DNA of 64,000 nucleotides. It comes from Silene latifolia (taxonomy: Eukaryota; Streptophyta; Magnoliopsida; Caryophyllales; Caryophyllaceae). The stretch spans positions 37,263,469 through 37,327,468 of the forward strand of contig NC_133538.1 in NCBI RefSeq assembly GCF_048544455.1, read 5' to 3'. How positions within the stretch are numbered: the stretch's first letter is position 1; every line of letters begins with the position of its first letter. Below are positions 49,140 to 61,848 of the stretch, in pieces. Under the pieces are notes generated by a model, which saw only the letters and a program-made list of their open reading frames with translations, searched no databases and had not been told where the DNA came from. A program made the translations under genes and the position numbers.

Positions 49140-49290
49140 AACTATGTTTAATGTCTACCTTTGGTGCGCACTGGGTAAACCCTCGGGTATACGTGATAGC
49201 CTGCAAATCACGTACATCAGGTAAGCCACCCGAGGATGACAGACTCAAAGTCTATGAGGCATGAACTGAGTCCATTAATACTCCACAAGA
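49140..49290 (-). mobile_element. Possible SINE fragment
   Basis: The minus strand contains CCCGAGGGTTTACCCAGTGC followed by GCACCAAAGGTAG, a phrase I associate with plant SINEs. Ends are unclear and there is no tail. Confidence 0.35.
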
Positions 49291-49418
49291 TTACTCTTAG
49301 GAAGGCTTGAATCTGATCTCCTGAAAATTTCACCCAAGTTTTAACCGATAAATTTCACCCTTGCGGACGACTACTATTGTGAATTGGTACATTGTTCTAC
49401 CATATATTTTACAGCTAG

Positions 49419-49582
49419 TCTTGCTATAGACGGATATATCCGTCTATTGCTAAAGACGGGTCAAATAGCTTGGTGACATTTTTGCCCATCACCACCCCAC
49501 TTGTTGCTTGTCCTATTAGGAATGTGGTATTGTATTTGGTCCGTCTTTAATTATAAACGGATATATACAGTCTATAATGAGA
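49419..49582. mobile_element. MITE with about 49-bp inverted ends
   Basis: The left end TCTTGCTATAGACGGATATA and the reverse of the right end TCTCATTATAGACTGTATAT pair over about 49 bp with few mismatches, leaving a roughly 65-bp centre. 164 bp in all. Superfamily not determined; target duplication not evident. Confidence 0.7.
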
Positions 49583-49648
49583 TTTTGTGTATAGTTTATG
49601 GTCTTGGAGACTAGGACCTTCCAAGAGGTACTATAAAGTCTATGATGC

Positions 49649-50980
49649 TGATAAGACGGGTTTAGTACGGTATATGAATGTTGATTTGGGTGACTATTGG
49701 TGAAATAAGGGGATTTCAAGAAAAGTATTTGCGTAATTTCTCATTTTATAATATTGGTTATACTTTGAGGATAATTATGTAAAGTTATTAGTTATGGGAA
49801 ATTATCATATTAAACATGAAGTTTTAAGTGGGCTCAAAAATATAAGGAAGTGGAAATGAGAAATAGAAGTCCACCATATTCCATGTTGGATATCAAAAGG
49901 CGTCAAACTGAATTGTGTAGCCCAACATGTCACATGACATGTTCCCCCTTAGCCCAACAATCATCAATTCAAGGAGAGTTTGAAACACGGAAGAAACAAC
50001 ACAAGCAGCGTTTTTATCAGAAAGTGGCGCGGGTCGCTGATTCATAAGCGGGTCGCCCGTGTTGCAGTAGTCCGAGAATTGTTTCTTGCCTTGTTTCCTA
50101 ATTTCAGCTATTATTATTATTAGTTATTATTATTAGGTTAGGTATGAAGTTGATATCATTCAGACTATTATTCAATAAGTGGAATTTGCGGAAAACTCTC
50201 TAGAACCCTAATTACTTTTGCTTAGAAATTATGAGGAACTAATCCTCCCTTTCTTGGATCAACAGATTGAAGCTATTGACTAATTAATTGTGAGATTATT
50301 CTTTCTCTCTTTTATTTCTCAAGTATTGTTTATGTCTCTTGCTCGTATTTTATGATTATTGTTTCTTTTGCTGATCTGATCAATTAGTAATTGCTTTCAT
50401 TAATCTATTGCATGTTTAGAAATTGAATCCGTAATTGTTCAAATTTGTATGTGTTTCATCGTTATTAGGACGAAGTAAAGACTAGATATATAATTCGAAT
50501 CGTTAACCGTGTGTGTTAAAGATCGTTATCTTTGCTTCCTTTGATCGTTATTGCTGTTGTTGGATTAAATCTAGACGCGTGGATTAGATTATTCAATAAT
50601 TAGGGTCTTCTAATATCGCGTTTCGAGTTAGTTGACTATACTTAAGAGGAAGAAGGAAACTTGTATTTCTACAATAGAGTACTTGAGAGTAATTGAATTA
50701 AAGACAATCGAAGACCAATTAGTTTGTTGATAGTGGATGTTTGTTGACCCAAGACCTTTAATCATCTGAATTCATCTTATTTACTTGCTCCTTGTCTTAT
50801 TAGTCATTAGCTTATTCAATCAACAAAACCCCCCTATTATTGTTACTTGTACTCTTTACTTTCTACACATTAATTACATCGTCTTCCCTGTGGATTCGAC
50901 ACCCGACTTACCTCTACTATATAGTTAAGGTAATAGGACTTCATTACTTATTTTTGGGAGCATACGACTTCGGCTCACCA
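49649..50980 (+). repeat. A1 5' LTR (about 1332 bp)
   Basis: Starts TGATAAGACGGGTTTAG and ends around GGCTCACCA before the primer site. Repeated from 63011. The 3' copy has an extra TCTAGACTAAAGTAGC-like segment near 63810-63840. Frames here are spurious. Confidence 0.88.
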
Positions 50981-50983
50981 AAT

Positions 50984-51004
50984 TTTGGCGCCGTTGCCGG
51001 GGAA
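50984..51004 (+). other. A1 primer-binding site (Athila type)
   Basis: TTGGCGCCGTTGCCGGGGAAG matches the tRNA-Asp-type site typical of Athila elements. Confidence 0.88.
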
Positions 51005-51064
51005 GGCAATAGTTAATTTTTGTGTTTTGTAGTATAGAGTCTTAGTTTTGTTTTAGTTTTGTCT

Positions 51065-52081
51065 ATGCATAATACTCCTTCTACTAACCATCCACTCGAG
51101 CCTTACAACTCAGAGATTGAACGGACACTTTTCAGGTTGAGACATATCAGTGGGAGCCAGTTAGTTGTTTTTGAGCACCCAGATTCCGAGAAGGATATAC
51201 ACTCTGATTCAGATACTGCGGAAACTCCTGTTACTACTGAGAATATGGCCCGAGAGACTCGCATATTAAAGGAGCTCACAGCTCCAAATCTTATTGTTCA
51301 GCTATTATGCATCACTTTTCCAGCATTGAATGATGGGGTTACTTTTGAACTGAAATCTGGATTGATACATCAATTACCAAGTTTCAGTGGGACGAGTATT
51401 GAGGATCCGAATAAGCATCTTTTGGACTTTCATATTGTGTGCACCGGTATGAAGCCAGTTGATATCACAGATGAGCAATTGAAATTGAGAGCCTTTCCTT
51501 TCTCCTTGAAAGGCAATGCGAGAGACTGGTTAATAAACTATCTACCACCGGCGAGTATCACTACTTGGATAGGTATGAAGAAAGCATTCTTGGAGAAGTA
51601 TTTTCCGCCTTCTCGATCAGCTCAACTGAAAAGAGCCATCAGTAATATTGAGCAGCAAGATGGAGAAACTTTGTACGAGTACCTTGAAAAGTTTAAGCAG
51701 TTATGTGCCAGTTGCCCCTACCATGGTTACTCTAAACATGATCTCATCATGTACTTTTGTGGTGGACTGAACCAAGATGACCGCCGTATGATTCATTCTG
51801 CTTGTGGAGGAAATATAGCCAACAAGAATCCAGATGAAGCTTGAGAGGTTATCACAGAGCTAGCTGAGACCTCTAGACAGTTTGAGAGAAGACCTTCACG
51901 GAGAGGAGTGAGTGCTATGGGTGTTAATCCTGACTTGGAAGAAAAGGTTGATAATATTGCTTCCACACTCCGTGATATGTTATCTGGCAGACAAATGGCT
52001 GTTATTTGTGGTATATGCTCTACTAAGGGTCATCCTAGCGATTTGTGCCCTCAAATGCAAGAGAGTGATTCTCGATTTTGA
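51065..52081 (+). pseudogene. gag: A1 gag, first frame
   Basis: Athila-type Gag. The ATG at 51065 (MHNTPSTNHPLEPYN) is the likely start. The core includes LPSFSGTSIEDPNKHLLDFH, FPFSLKGNARDWLINYLPP and FLEKYFPPSRSAQLKRAISN. A TGA at 51842 interrupts it. The same frame goes on to a knuckle CGICSTKGHPSDLCP near 52010-52055, then a stop at 52079-52081 close to a frameshift. Capsid plus nucleocapsid functions inferred from family. Confidence 0.87.
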
Positions 52082-52660
52082 ATGGTGTATGGGAGAGTAT
52101 TCCAAACAAGAAATGGGATCCATACTCTAATACTTATAATGAAGGATGGAAAGCTCATCTCAACTTCCGTTGGGGAAATTCTCAAGCTAACCCATCATCT
52201 GGCCCTCCTAGAGGTCAGTTTATTATGCGACCACAAGAGCAACCCTCCGTACCTCAGGCACCACCACAAGCTACACCGAGCTCATCAATGTCTACCGAGG
52301 ACATGATTCGGGCTCTTACCATCAGTGTCACTCAAGATAGAGCAGAAAATAAGCAAAATTTCAAGAATCTTGATAATCAAATTAGTCAATTGGCTCTGCG
52401 GTCAATCGGTTGGAAGCTAAACAATCGGTACTTTACCATCTCGCATAGTTCTGAATCCTAGAAGAATGTGAGTCTTTGTGTCATTGAGAAATGGTAGACA
52501 ATTGGTGGAGATTGAAAAGCCAAAAGCTAAGCCTAAGGTGGTGACTATTCAAGAAGAAGAGGAGTTAGTGGTGGAAGATGATAAGCTACTGAAAGATGGA
52601 GGAGAAGAAGATGCATCTAATTCAAAGGAGGTGACACCATCCATACCTTCATATTAGCCA
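52082..52660 (+). pseudogene. A1 gag-protease linker (frameshifted)
   Basis: In another frame, WDPYSNTYNEGWKAHLNFRW is the usual Athila segment after the knuckle, followed by a Pro/Gln-rich part and DQAENK-like DRAENKQNFKNLDNQISQL, a short coiled coil. Ends at 52461. A Glu/Lys-rich stretch with a stop at 52657 leads to protease. Confidence 0.7.
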
Positions 52661-53232
52661 TTGCCACCTTTTCCTGAGGCTTTGAAGGACACAAGGAAGA
52701 AGGAGCCTGACACTGATATTTACGAAACCTTTCGTAAATGCGAGGTAAATATTCCTTTACTTGATTTGATTAAGAGTGTTCCTAGGTATGCAAAGTTTCT
52801 AAAAGAACTTTGTACAATTAAAAGAAATAAAAAAGAACGTAGTTTGAAAAAGCCAAAGGGTAAAGCTAGTGAATTTGTGTCAGCTTTGTTTAAGAGTAAG
52901 ACTCCTCCTAAGTGTAGTGATCCGGGTGTCTTTACTATACCTTGCACTATAGGTGATACACGGTTTGAAAGAGCCATGTTAGATCTAGGGGCGTCAATAA
53001 ATGTCCTCCCTTTCCATGTATATGAGTCTCTTAAGCTTGGCCCTTTAAAAAGTACTAGGGTGGTAGTCCAACTTGCTAATAGGTCTAGTGTTCACCCTAG
53101 GGGAGTAGTAGAGAATGTAATGATTAAGGTAGATCAGCTGGTTTTTCCTGCTGATTTCTATGTTTTGGATATGGCACAGGAGGTCGATGGAGTCCCAATT
53201 TTATTGGGTCGACCATTCTTAAAGACCGCAGG
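52661..53232 (+). pseudogene. A1 protease, split by E6
   Basis: Athila aspartic protease. The N-terminal helix region has PFPEALKDTRKKEPD and NIPLLDLIKSVPRYAKFLKE. The active site is DLGAS (52982-52996), as usual for Athila, and the C-terminal ILLGRPFLKTA closes the fold. E6 is inserted right after this, at 53232. The remaining piece continues at 61474. Confidence 0.85.
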
Positions 53233-55247
53233 TGTAATACCCGGTATTTTAATATGATATTATATTAGGCCGAGTTACCAGCTGGGTCGTGTAGTGTATT
53301 TGTGACTCGGGTAATTATGTGACTCGGGTTTTAATTAATCTAACTAGGCTAGGCCCGTATCGTCTTAATAGCACCTATCCTATATGTATAACCCATCTAA
53401 CCAAACCCTAATCTCCCTATCACCATATTCATTTTAACCATGAGAAAAGAGAGAAAAGAGAGAAGAGGGAGCCGTGTGTGAAGGGAGCCGCGTGAGGAAT
53501 TGCGAGGCGATTTCTCAGCCTATTCTCATCCTATTTCGTAAGTAGACTATCCTATTACCTCTTTATTCAATTATTAGCATAATTATAGTAGTATTGGGAT
53601 AAATTTCGTAACCCTAGAATTGGTTTGGGGATTTTGATTATAAATTGTATGACATAAATGAATGGAATAGTTACAGCAATTTACAGATTCGTTGGTCTGT
53701 GTTATTTGAGTGTTTTACCTGTCTTAAAGCCGTGGGATGCAAAAAGATAAAGAATAGACTCATGTTTATTCCAAGCCTAGTTTATGCCTGTGAAAATTGG
53801 TAGCATTTCACCGTGTAGTTTTTCCTGAAGAAATTATTTGTGAACGTCTATCTAAAAAGTCCGCAAATCAGTAGAGGCTGAAAGATTACTTCTAAAACAT
53901 AATTTAGATATTGAATTGGTGCTGGGTCTTTTTCATATATTTAATTTAAAGAGTTTAGATGAGTTAGGCGTTGGTTTTACTTAAGAATCATTTGTCAAAC
54001 TCGTTTTATGAATCAATACTTTTTATGCGACGGTTTCTGTCAGTTTTTGGAAATCAGTCTGAAAACCCTTGATAAGTTTGGAATTTGAGAAAAACACGTT
54101 AGATATAAATTGTAGCTAAGACTCATGGGGTTCCAATTCAATTGGTCTTGCATCAATTCGAATTTGCTGGAATTAGTTATTCATTTTATACCAAGTCTGC
54201 CATGAGCAGGAAAATCAGGAAAAGTCGTGTTTGTTCTTTAAATTGATATTCCTATTAAGTTATGATGAGTCTAGGTTATGTGCATGATTAATTGACTGAG
54301 TAGATGGTAATTATACATAATTATGTTATGTAGGTGATGGATAAGTGAAGGATCATAAGTGATTGCTTGTGTGTGCTTGGATTGCAAAAAGGTAGGGAAA
54401 TACACTTGACTTATTATCGTTGATGTTGAATTGTGTTGACTTGTTTGTGTTTCGTATGACCAAACTGTGAACGTTGACTTGCTTCGTGGCTGTTGATTTA
54501 CGTTATGATTCATATACTGGAAGGTGATTGACTGAATTGATCGCATTGAGTATGTTATCACAACATTTGGTAACCGGCATGATTTTATGATTGATCAGTT
54601 CAATGATATATATATTGTGTTGCATTAATTTCTTTTGAGCATTCATATGCATTGGAGATGGAGGATGTTGTGGTGATGTGGTGTGGTGAGGATGATGTTG
54701 TGATAAGGCCCAGGCGGGTTCTGCAGGACTTGCCCTGGTGTCCTCAACAAGGAAATGGGACGATCGGCTACGGTCGATATATAGTCTACCGGAGGATCGG
54801 TATGGCTGGGTGTTCCGGGTTATGAGATATGAGTTGAGATGGAGATGGTGGTGACGGAGGAGCATGCATATCATATTTTGTTGTTTCATTGTATTCCCTA
54901 CTCAACCTCGTGGTTGACCCTGTGTATTCGTGAACACCTGTGACGATCCAAATATTGGGGAGTAGGCTTGACAGGTTTATGAGATAGGATGGGAGCTTGA
55001 TGGGCGTGAGACACTGGATCAGAAGACTTAGTAGCTAGATCATCATTTAGAAGACTTTCACTTTCATTTATGTTAGTTCCTTGTAATTTGATGTAAAAGA
55101 GGTTTTGTAATAATTAAGTTAAAGTAATTATATATTTTGCCTTGGAGTTTAATTTGTTATTCACTACCTCGGGAAACCGAGATGGTAATAGTCCGGTTTA
55201 TTAGGGAATGTCTTGCTAAAGGCTCCTTCATAAATCGGGGTGTTACA
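53233..55247 (+). repeat. E6 5' LTR (2015 bp)
   Basis: Nearly identical to 59462-61473 except for a cluster of changes at about 54720-54810. GAAA-loop hairpin at 55168-55181. Minus-strand frames (54271-54889) recur in both LTRs and are not genes. Confidence 0.93.
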
Positions 55248-55250
55248 AAG

Positions 55251-55262
55251 TGGTATCAGAGC
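55251..55262 (+). other. E6 primer-binding site (tRNA-iMet)
   Basis: Exact TGGTATCAGAGC three bases after the LTR. Confidence 0.92.
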
Positions 55263-58200
55263 GAACGATCCTCAGGCCTAAACCAATGAACCCAATGAAC
55301 GTAGGATGTGTCTAAATAAAATGAACCCCTGGGAATAAACTGTTAGGAGCTCACAGTGCGGTTAAGAAGGCGCCCTTAATACGTGCTCTTTTGCCCTCTC
55401 GGTTTTGAACCAGTAACCCGAGAGAAAATTGAGTGAATGGGGTAGTTAGAAGGAAAACCTTGGATATAATCGAGTTGATGTATACCTTGAGACCCATATA
55501 TTCTAACCATTCTGCAGGACAACGTCACGGTAAGTATTTTATATGAATGATGACGTGATCATATGATGTTGTGGAGATGAGAAATAAATTTTCGTGTTCA
55601 GATTGATAATCAATGAAGTGTTGGATTGTGGTAATCGTGAGCGTGAAAATAATTGCGAATTGATGATATTTATCTGGATGGATGTGAATGACGTGTTGAT
55701 AGTGCTATTATGTCTAGTGATATGCGGTTATGTGATCCCGAAGCCATGCTAGTATAGTATTGTGATAGTAATCAGAAACACTATTGAATTGCTTGTTTCT
55801 AGTCATAGCAATCGTGATTTAGATGTAAGGAGTAGATCGAGATGCGAAGGGATTCTATGGGATAGATGTTTACGTAAGTACAAAGTGTGAGATTTAAGTT
55901 GGGATGGGTTAGTATACATAGTATGTTCATAAGAGCTTGTAACATAGTAAAGAATGACCTAGTGCTGAAACTCGTTTTGTTTGATTTTACTCTTTAATTG
56001 ACCTTACTGCCATTTCTTTTATGTTTATTGCCTATGGATGAAAATTTTATGAGAGATAGCCTCGTGAGTTAGTGTTCATTTGGCGTTAGTTTCATGCTTA
56101 TAGGATATATGGATTAGGAGTAATAAATATTTTAGTGGGCTGTGGTCAGGAAGTTCCTGTGCAGTGATGTTTCGACCAACGATTTTGTAAAAATCCCCAT
56201 TTAAATTGTATTAATAATTTTTGCATAATTCCAACTCCATTGTTCAGAAGATTCGCATATGTTTTCAAATTGATAAGCCACAAAAATTCTTGATGTCTCT
56301 ATATTAAATGGTAAGTTTTGCAAACTGACCCAAGTTTCGGACCAATTGCTGTCACATACTTGTTTGGACCAACTGAGTTGTAAAATCCTTTAAAAATTGA
56401 ATTCTTGAGCTTTGGACCTCATTCTTTTTCTCACGAATTATTAACTCTCTGTATGTTATAAAAAGTAATATAACTCAAGTTTTCGTTGAACGGTTATTTA
56501 TTCGTGATTTTTTTGGAAGTTACAACGTGAATCATAACTTTTAAAATGTGAATGCTATGTTGAGTTTTCATGCAGTTGTTCGATTATTTCATGAGCCTTA
56601 TTAATGTGAAATTATAGTGTCCTTATATGATGATAGTAGCACACATATTCATTGGTTATGTATCTTAACTAGTGATAAAAAAATTAAAGTTTAGTTTATA
56701 ACATTGTTGGCATGATAGTATGAGTGAAATTGAATAGCTTAATTTGATTCTTAATCGAAGGTGAAATATTTTATACGAGTCCAGTTGTTTGCATATTTTA
56801 TGCTTGGCATGTTATAATATCTCTGGTGTGTTCATCATATTTGTATAGTGGTCGGATATATATAAATATAAAACTATATTGTCATATCTTGGTAAAGTTG
56901 GTGGCGTTAAATGTTAACTTGATTGTTCTAATATACTCGCATGAATATTTATAATAATTATGTTCAAATGTTTACACATGGATGGTAGTAATGAGTATGT
57001 CTAAATGTTCACACATGTAGGATGTCATCTGAGTTCTAATGTCTTTTATGTGAGTCTCTGTGCCTATAGTTATACTTATTACTTTCATTGCATTAATTTA
57101 TTTCAATTGAACCTAAACTTATGATATGATAATAAAATAGTGTTGTTGCTCCTTATTGGATATGTTCATAGTTGTATTGTCATGAAATGCTAAGGTGATT
57201 GTTGCAATTGTCACGATATTTGAAATATAGTTTGATATAGTTACGATATAGTTACGATATTTGAAATATATTCTCGAACCGTCGCTATGAATTATAATGA
57301 GATAACCCTTTGATGATTCACATGTTATGCGTATGTTTAAATGATAGTCGTTATAGTTACGTTTAATTGAGCCGCGAGTTGCCTATTTGTTCAAACCGTG
57401 CAAACCAGAGAACTTGTTCACCTTGCTAATCTTTTGTCATAGATAATGTTTTACAAGTTATATGATGGTATATGTACATGTTTAAGTTGTTTATGCGATA
57501 TCTTTTATTTTGCTGAAAATGAATTATACTGAGTTGATGGATACAATTGAATGGTATGGTTGCTAAAATGTTAAACATATGTGTGATATGGAAGTAATTT
57601 TGTTGTTATTGTGAATCATATAACCATTAATACTCAATTGTAATTTCAGTTGTTTGACTTCTACATTATTAAGTTAATTACTCATGACGCACAGTCGATG
57701 GTTCCGTAAGGAGTTTAACAGGGAATTTTATAATGTGCCTCCGATCTAAACTAATAATCTTCTTATATTAACTATATGGTTAGACTCTTGTCTAGTTCTT
57801 ATGACGTGATAAATCGTTTTAAAATTTAACATGTGATTGAGTTGGTACTTATACTTTTGTGTGACCATGCAACCCGTGATAAATAGATCTGTAATAAAGA
57901 GGTAAAATTTTGATTGAACACAGTTAATTTGTAGTTACTTGCTTTACATCATGGCACGAATCGTATGCTTTGTTGAGACGTCACCAGGGAATGTGTACTA
58001 TCTAAAAGGTCTCCGATTAAAGGTTGTAGTCGTGTTAGCCGTGAATATAACTGAGTAAAGAAGTGCAACTAAAATCCTGATGTTGAGGTAATAGTCGTTC
58101 ATTAGTAAAGATAGGACTGAAATGAATAAGATGAACCTGTAAATTACGAAATATGAGTCGACATCTAAGCTTGTATTGTTTGAAGGAATCGAGTTAAGTT

Positions 58201-59149
58201 TATCTGATTTTGAGTCAAATGGATTCTATGGACGGCTCTGTTATAAGATTTATGTTAAGAAAGTTATTCACCGTCCAGTATGAAAGTAAAAGTTTTGAAA
58301 ATGAAGTTAAATTTTGTCGTGTGAGTATAAATTCGGAATGAGATTTCCAAACCGAAAGTGTCCGGTTGTATGGTTTCATGATATTTGCTAGTCTGGGGGA
58401 ATGAAGCTAGAACGGAGTCACAAATAGTGGGTTAATTTAGTCATGTTGTTCGTTCATGTAGTGAATTAGTGGGTTGTGGTTAGTTACGAATGTCAAAACG
58501 GGAAATGTAATGTGGTGATTTAAGTGAGTTGTGTGTTAACATGGTATGTTGATATTAGCATGATATGTAATGAATATTTGTAAAATTGGTGTAGTTAAAT
58601 ACATTTAATCTTTTATGTCATGGTGTTGGGTGCAGTTTAAATATATTTAACACCAAGAATGAAATTTTATGTATGATAGTATTGTATGTTAACTTTCCAA
58701 TATCGTTGTTTACTCGCTTGACTGACTCGACCAATAAGCTTGTAAAATTTGCCAATCAATGTGCATTCGTCATTCGTCATTCGACCAATATTTCTGGGAA
58801 AATATGCTATTTGACATGAACCATATGTGAGCACCTAAGCATCTTCATCTTTGTAACCTGAGTAGTAATGTATAAATTAGATTGACAAGCGAATCCTGTG
58901 AATGTTATTGCATGTATTGATTGATATGAAGAGTGTTTAGATTAATACTGAAATGTCTTAAGTTATTCAACATGGCTTTTGCTCCGATCCGTGGCGATGT
59001 GCTGTAGCAGCAGTAACTGTAGCTTCCTTGAGAGAGCTTGTATATTGATTGTCTTTAGTAGGGATTAGTTAACTTGAACGTGAGTTGTGAATCTTTTATC
59101 CTCTTTCAGTTGTTAGCAGTAGTTTGAGAACTTTTGTTATAAGAATGAA
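55263..59149 (+). other. E6 non-coding interior
   Basis: 3.9 kb of AT-rich sequence with no frame of 60 codons on either strand. I see no protein motif, tandem array or inserted element. This is much longer than a normal leader and is the hallmark of LARD-type elements. Confidence 0.8.
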
Positions 59150-59461
59150 GGTTACGGAGACGTAACCATGTTTAAGGAGGGTAGGATTGTAAAATCTTTA
59201 TACTTTCATGTGTGATTTCTCAGTTTGGCTATATTGGTTATGCGTTGTGTGGGTTATGTTGGAGTGTTACATGATGTGTTTCTGTTATGGTTAAACTTCG
59301 GGGACGAAGTTTATTTTAAGGAGGGTGGAATGTAATACTGCGTTTAATATTCAATTTGGTGGGTGCCTTACATACTTTTGTATATGCGTTTCATAATTCA
59401 TTTGCGTTGGTTGGTAGAGAGGGTAAACTTCGGGACGAAGTTTCTTTTAAGGAGGGTAGAC
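59150..59461 (+). other. E6 three successive hairpin-polypurine modules
   Basis: Hairpins at 59150-59167 (GGTTACG/CGTAACC), 59293-59312 and 59425-59443 (AAACTTCG/CGAAGTTT). Each is followed by TTTAAGGAGGGT-type purine tracts and TGTAA. The last is the functional position directly before the 3' LTR. Confidence 0.8.
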
Positions 59462-61473
59462 TGTAATACCCGGTATTTTAATATGATATTATATTAGGCC
59501 GAGTTACCAGCTGGGTCGTGTAGTGTATTTGTGACTCGGGTAATTATGTGACTCGGGTTTTAATTAATCTAACTAGGCTAGGCCCGTATCGTCTTAATAG
59601 CACCTATCCTATATGTATAACCCATCTAACCAAACCCTAATCTCCCTATCACCATATTCATTTTAACCATGAGAAAAGAGAGAAAAGAGAGAAGAGGGAG
59701 CCGTGTGTGAAGGGAGCCGCGTGAGGAATTGCGAGGCGATTTCTCAGCCTATTCTCATCCTATTTCGTAAGTAGACTATCCTATTACCTCTTTATTCAAT
59801 TATTAGCATAATTATAGTAGCATTGGGATAAATTTCGTAACCCTAGAATTGGTTTGGGGGTTTTTGATTATAAATTGTATGAGATAAATGAATGGAATAG
59901 TTACAGCAATTTACAGATTCGTTGGTCTGTGTTATTTGAGTGTTTTACCTGTCTTAAAGCCGTGGGATGCAAAAAGTTAAAGAAGAGACTCATGTTTATT
60001 CCAAGCCTAGTTTATGCCTGTGAAAATTGGTAGCATTTCACCCTGTAGTTTTTCCTGAAGAAATTATTTGTGAACGTCTATCTAAAAAGTCCGCAAATCA
60101 GTAGAGGCTGAAAGATTACTTCTAAAACATAATTTAGATATTGAATTGGTGCTGGGTCTTTTTCATATATTTAATGTAAAGAGTTTAGATGAGTTAGGCG
60201 TTGGTTTTACTTAAGAATCATTTGTCAAACTCGTTTTATGAATCAATACTTTTTATGCGACGGTTTCTGTCAGTTTTTGGAAATCAGTCTGAAAACCCTT
60301 GATAAGTTTGGAATTTGAGAAAAACACGTTAGATATAAATTGTAGCTAAGACTCATGGGGTTCCAATTCAATTGGCCTTGCATCAATTAGAATTTTGTGG
60401 AATTAGTTATTCATTTTATACCGAGTCTGCCATGAGCAGGAAAATCAGGAAAAGTCGTGTTTGTTCTTTAAATTGATATTCCTATTAAGTTATGATGAGT
60501 CTAGGTTATGTGCATGATTAATTGACTGAGTAGATGGTAATTATACATAATTATGTTATGTAGGTGATGGATAAGTGAAGGATCATAAGTGATTGCTTGT
60601 GTGTGCTTGGATTGCAAAAAGGTAGGGAAATACACTTGACTTATTATCGTTGATGTTGAATTGTGTTGACTTGTTTGTGTTTCGTATGACCAAACTGTGA
60701 ACGTTGACTTGCTTCGTGGCTGTTGATTTACGTTATGATTCATATACTGGAAGGTGATTGACTGAATTGATCGTATTGAGTATGTTATCACAACATTTGG
60801 TAACCGGCATGATTTTATGATTGATCAGTTCAATGATATATATATTGTGTTGCATTAATTTCTTTTGAGCATTCATATGCATTGGAGATGGAGGATGTTG
60901 TGGTGATGTGGTGTGGTGAGGATGATGTTGTGATAAGGCCCAGGCGGGTTCTGCAGACTTGCCCTGGTGTCCTCATTCAAGAGTTGTGCGATCGGCTACG
61001 GTCGATATATAGTCTACACGGGGATCGGTATGGTCTGGTGTTCCGGGTTATGAGATATGAGTTGAGATGGAGATGGTGGTGACGGAGGAGCCTGCATATC
61101 ATATTTTGTTGTTTCATTGTATTCCCTACTCAACCTCGTGGTTGACCCTGTGTTCGTGAACACCGTGACGATCCAAATATTGGGGAGCAGCGCTTGACAG
61201 GTTTATGAGATAGGCTGGGAGCTTGATGGGCGTGAGACACTGGATCAGAAGACTTAGTAGCTAGATCATCATTTAGAAGACTTTCACTTTCATTTATGTT
61301 AGTTCCTTGTAATTTGATGTAATTGAGGTTTTGTAATAATTAAGTTAAAGTAATTATATATTTTGCCTTGGAGTTTAATTTGTTATTCACTACCTCGGGA
61401 AACCGACATGGTAACAGTCCGGTTTATTAGGGAATGTCTTGCTAAAGGCTCCTTCATAAATCGGGGTGTTACA
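59462..61473 (+). repeat. E6 3' LTR (2012 bp)
   Basis: Begins TGTAATACCCGG and ends GTGTTACA. Hairpin at 61394-61407 carries one stem mismatch relative to the 5' LTR. Confidence 0.93.
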
Positions 61474-61848
61474 GCTGGAACCCGAATTGATGTTCCAAAT
61501 GGTTCCTTGACTATGGAGTTTAATGAGAAGGTGGTTAAATTTGAAATTAATCCACCTAATTTGACTAGCTCTGCGGTTTATTCTCTTTGTGCTATTGCTA
61601 CTAACCATAATTCTATGAGAAGCCGGAAGCCACCACTTCCGAGCAAAGATTGTGAGATTTTGCAGGACTCCCCACCTAGAGAGAAAAGGTGTATTCTTTT
61701 ATGGGAGAATTTTAAAGATGCTGAGGCTGGTAAAAGAAAGGGTAAGACTTGGTTTGATAAACTAATTCGCCGGAATGGCTCCGGTAAAGCAACACAAGTC
61801 ATATATATCAAATCAAGTAGTGCTCACCCCGTTCCATTGGTAAGGTAA
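61474..61848 (+). pseudogene. A1 protease C-terminal extension
   Basis: Resumes A1: GTRIDVPNGSLTMEF and EKVVKFEI are the usual continuation of Athila protease. A basic, unrecognised tail follows to a stop at 61846-61848. The frame that starts inside the E6 LTR is an artefact. No RT motifs follow. Confidence 0.75.

Larger units (their letters stand above)
53233..61473 (+). mobile_element. Large non-coding LTR element E6 (LARD-like)
   Basis: 8241 bp, TGTAATACCCGG to GTGTTACA, with GCAGG (53228-53232) left and GCTGG (61474-61478) right as near-identical duplication. LTRs 2015 and 2012 bp. The 4.2-kb interior has a perfect iMet primer site and three hairpin-polypurine modules but no frame of note. 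LTR 3' ends share a hairpin with E1 and E4, so a Tekay-like helper is likely. Confidence 0.9.

Noticed and set aside
54271..54889. Minus-strand frames repeated at 60501-60791
   Set aside because: Lie inside both E6 LTRs, drift independently and lack any motif.
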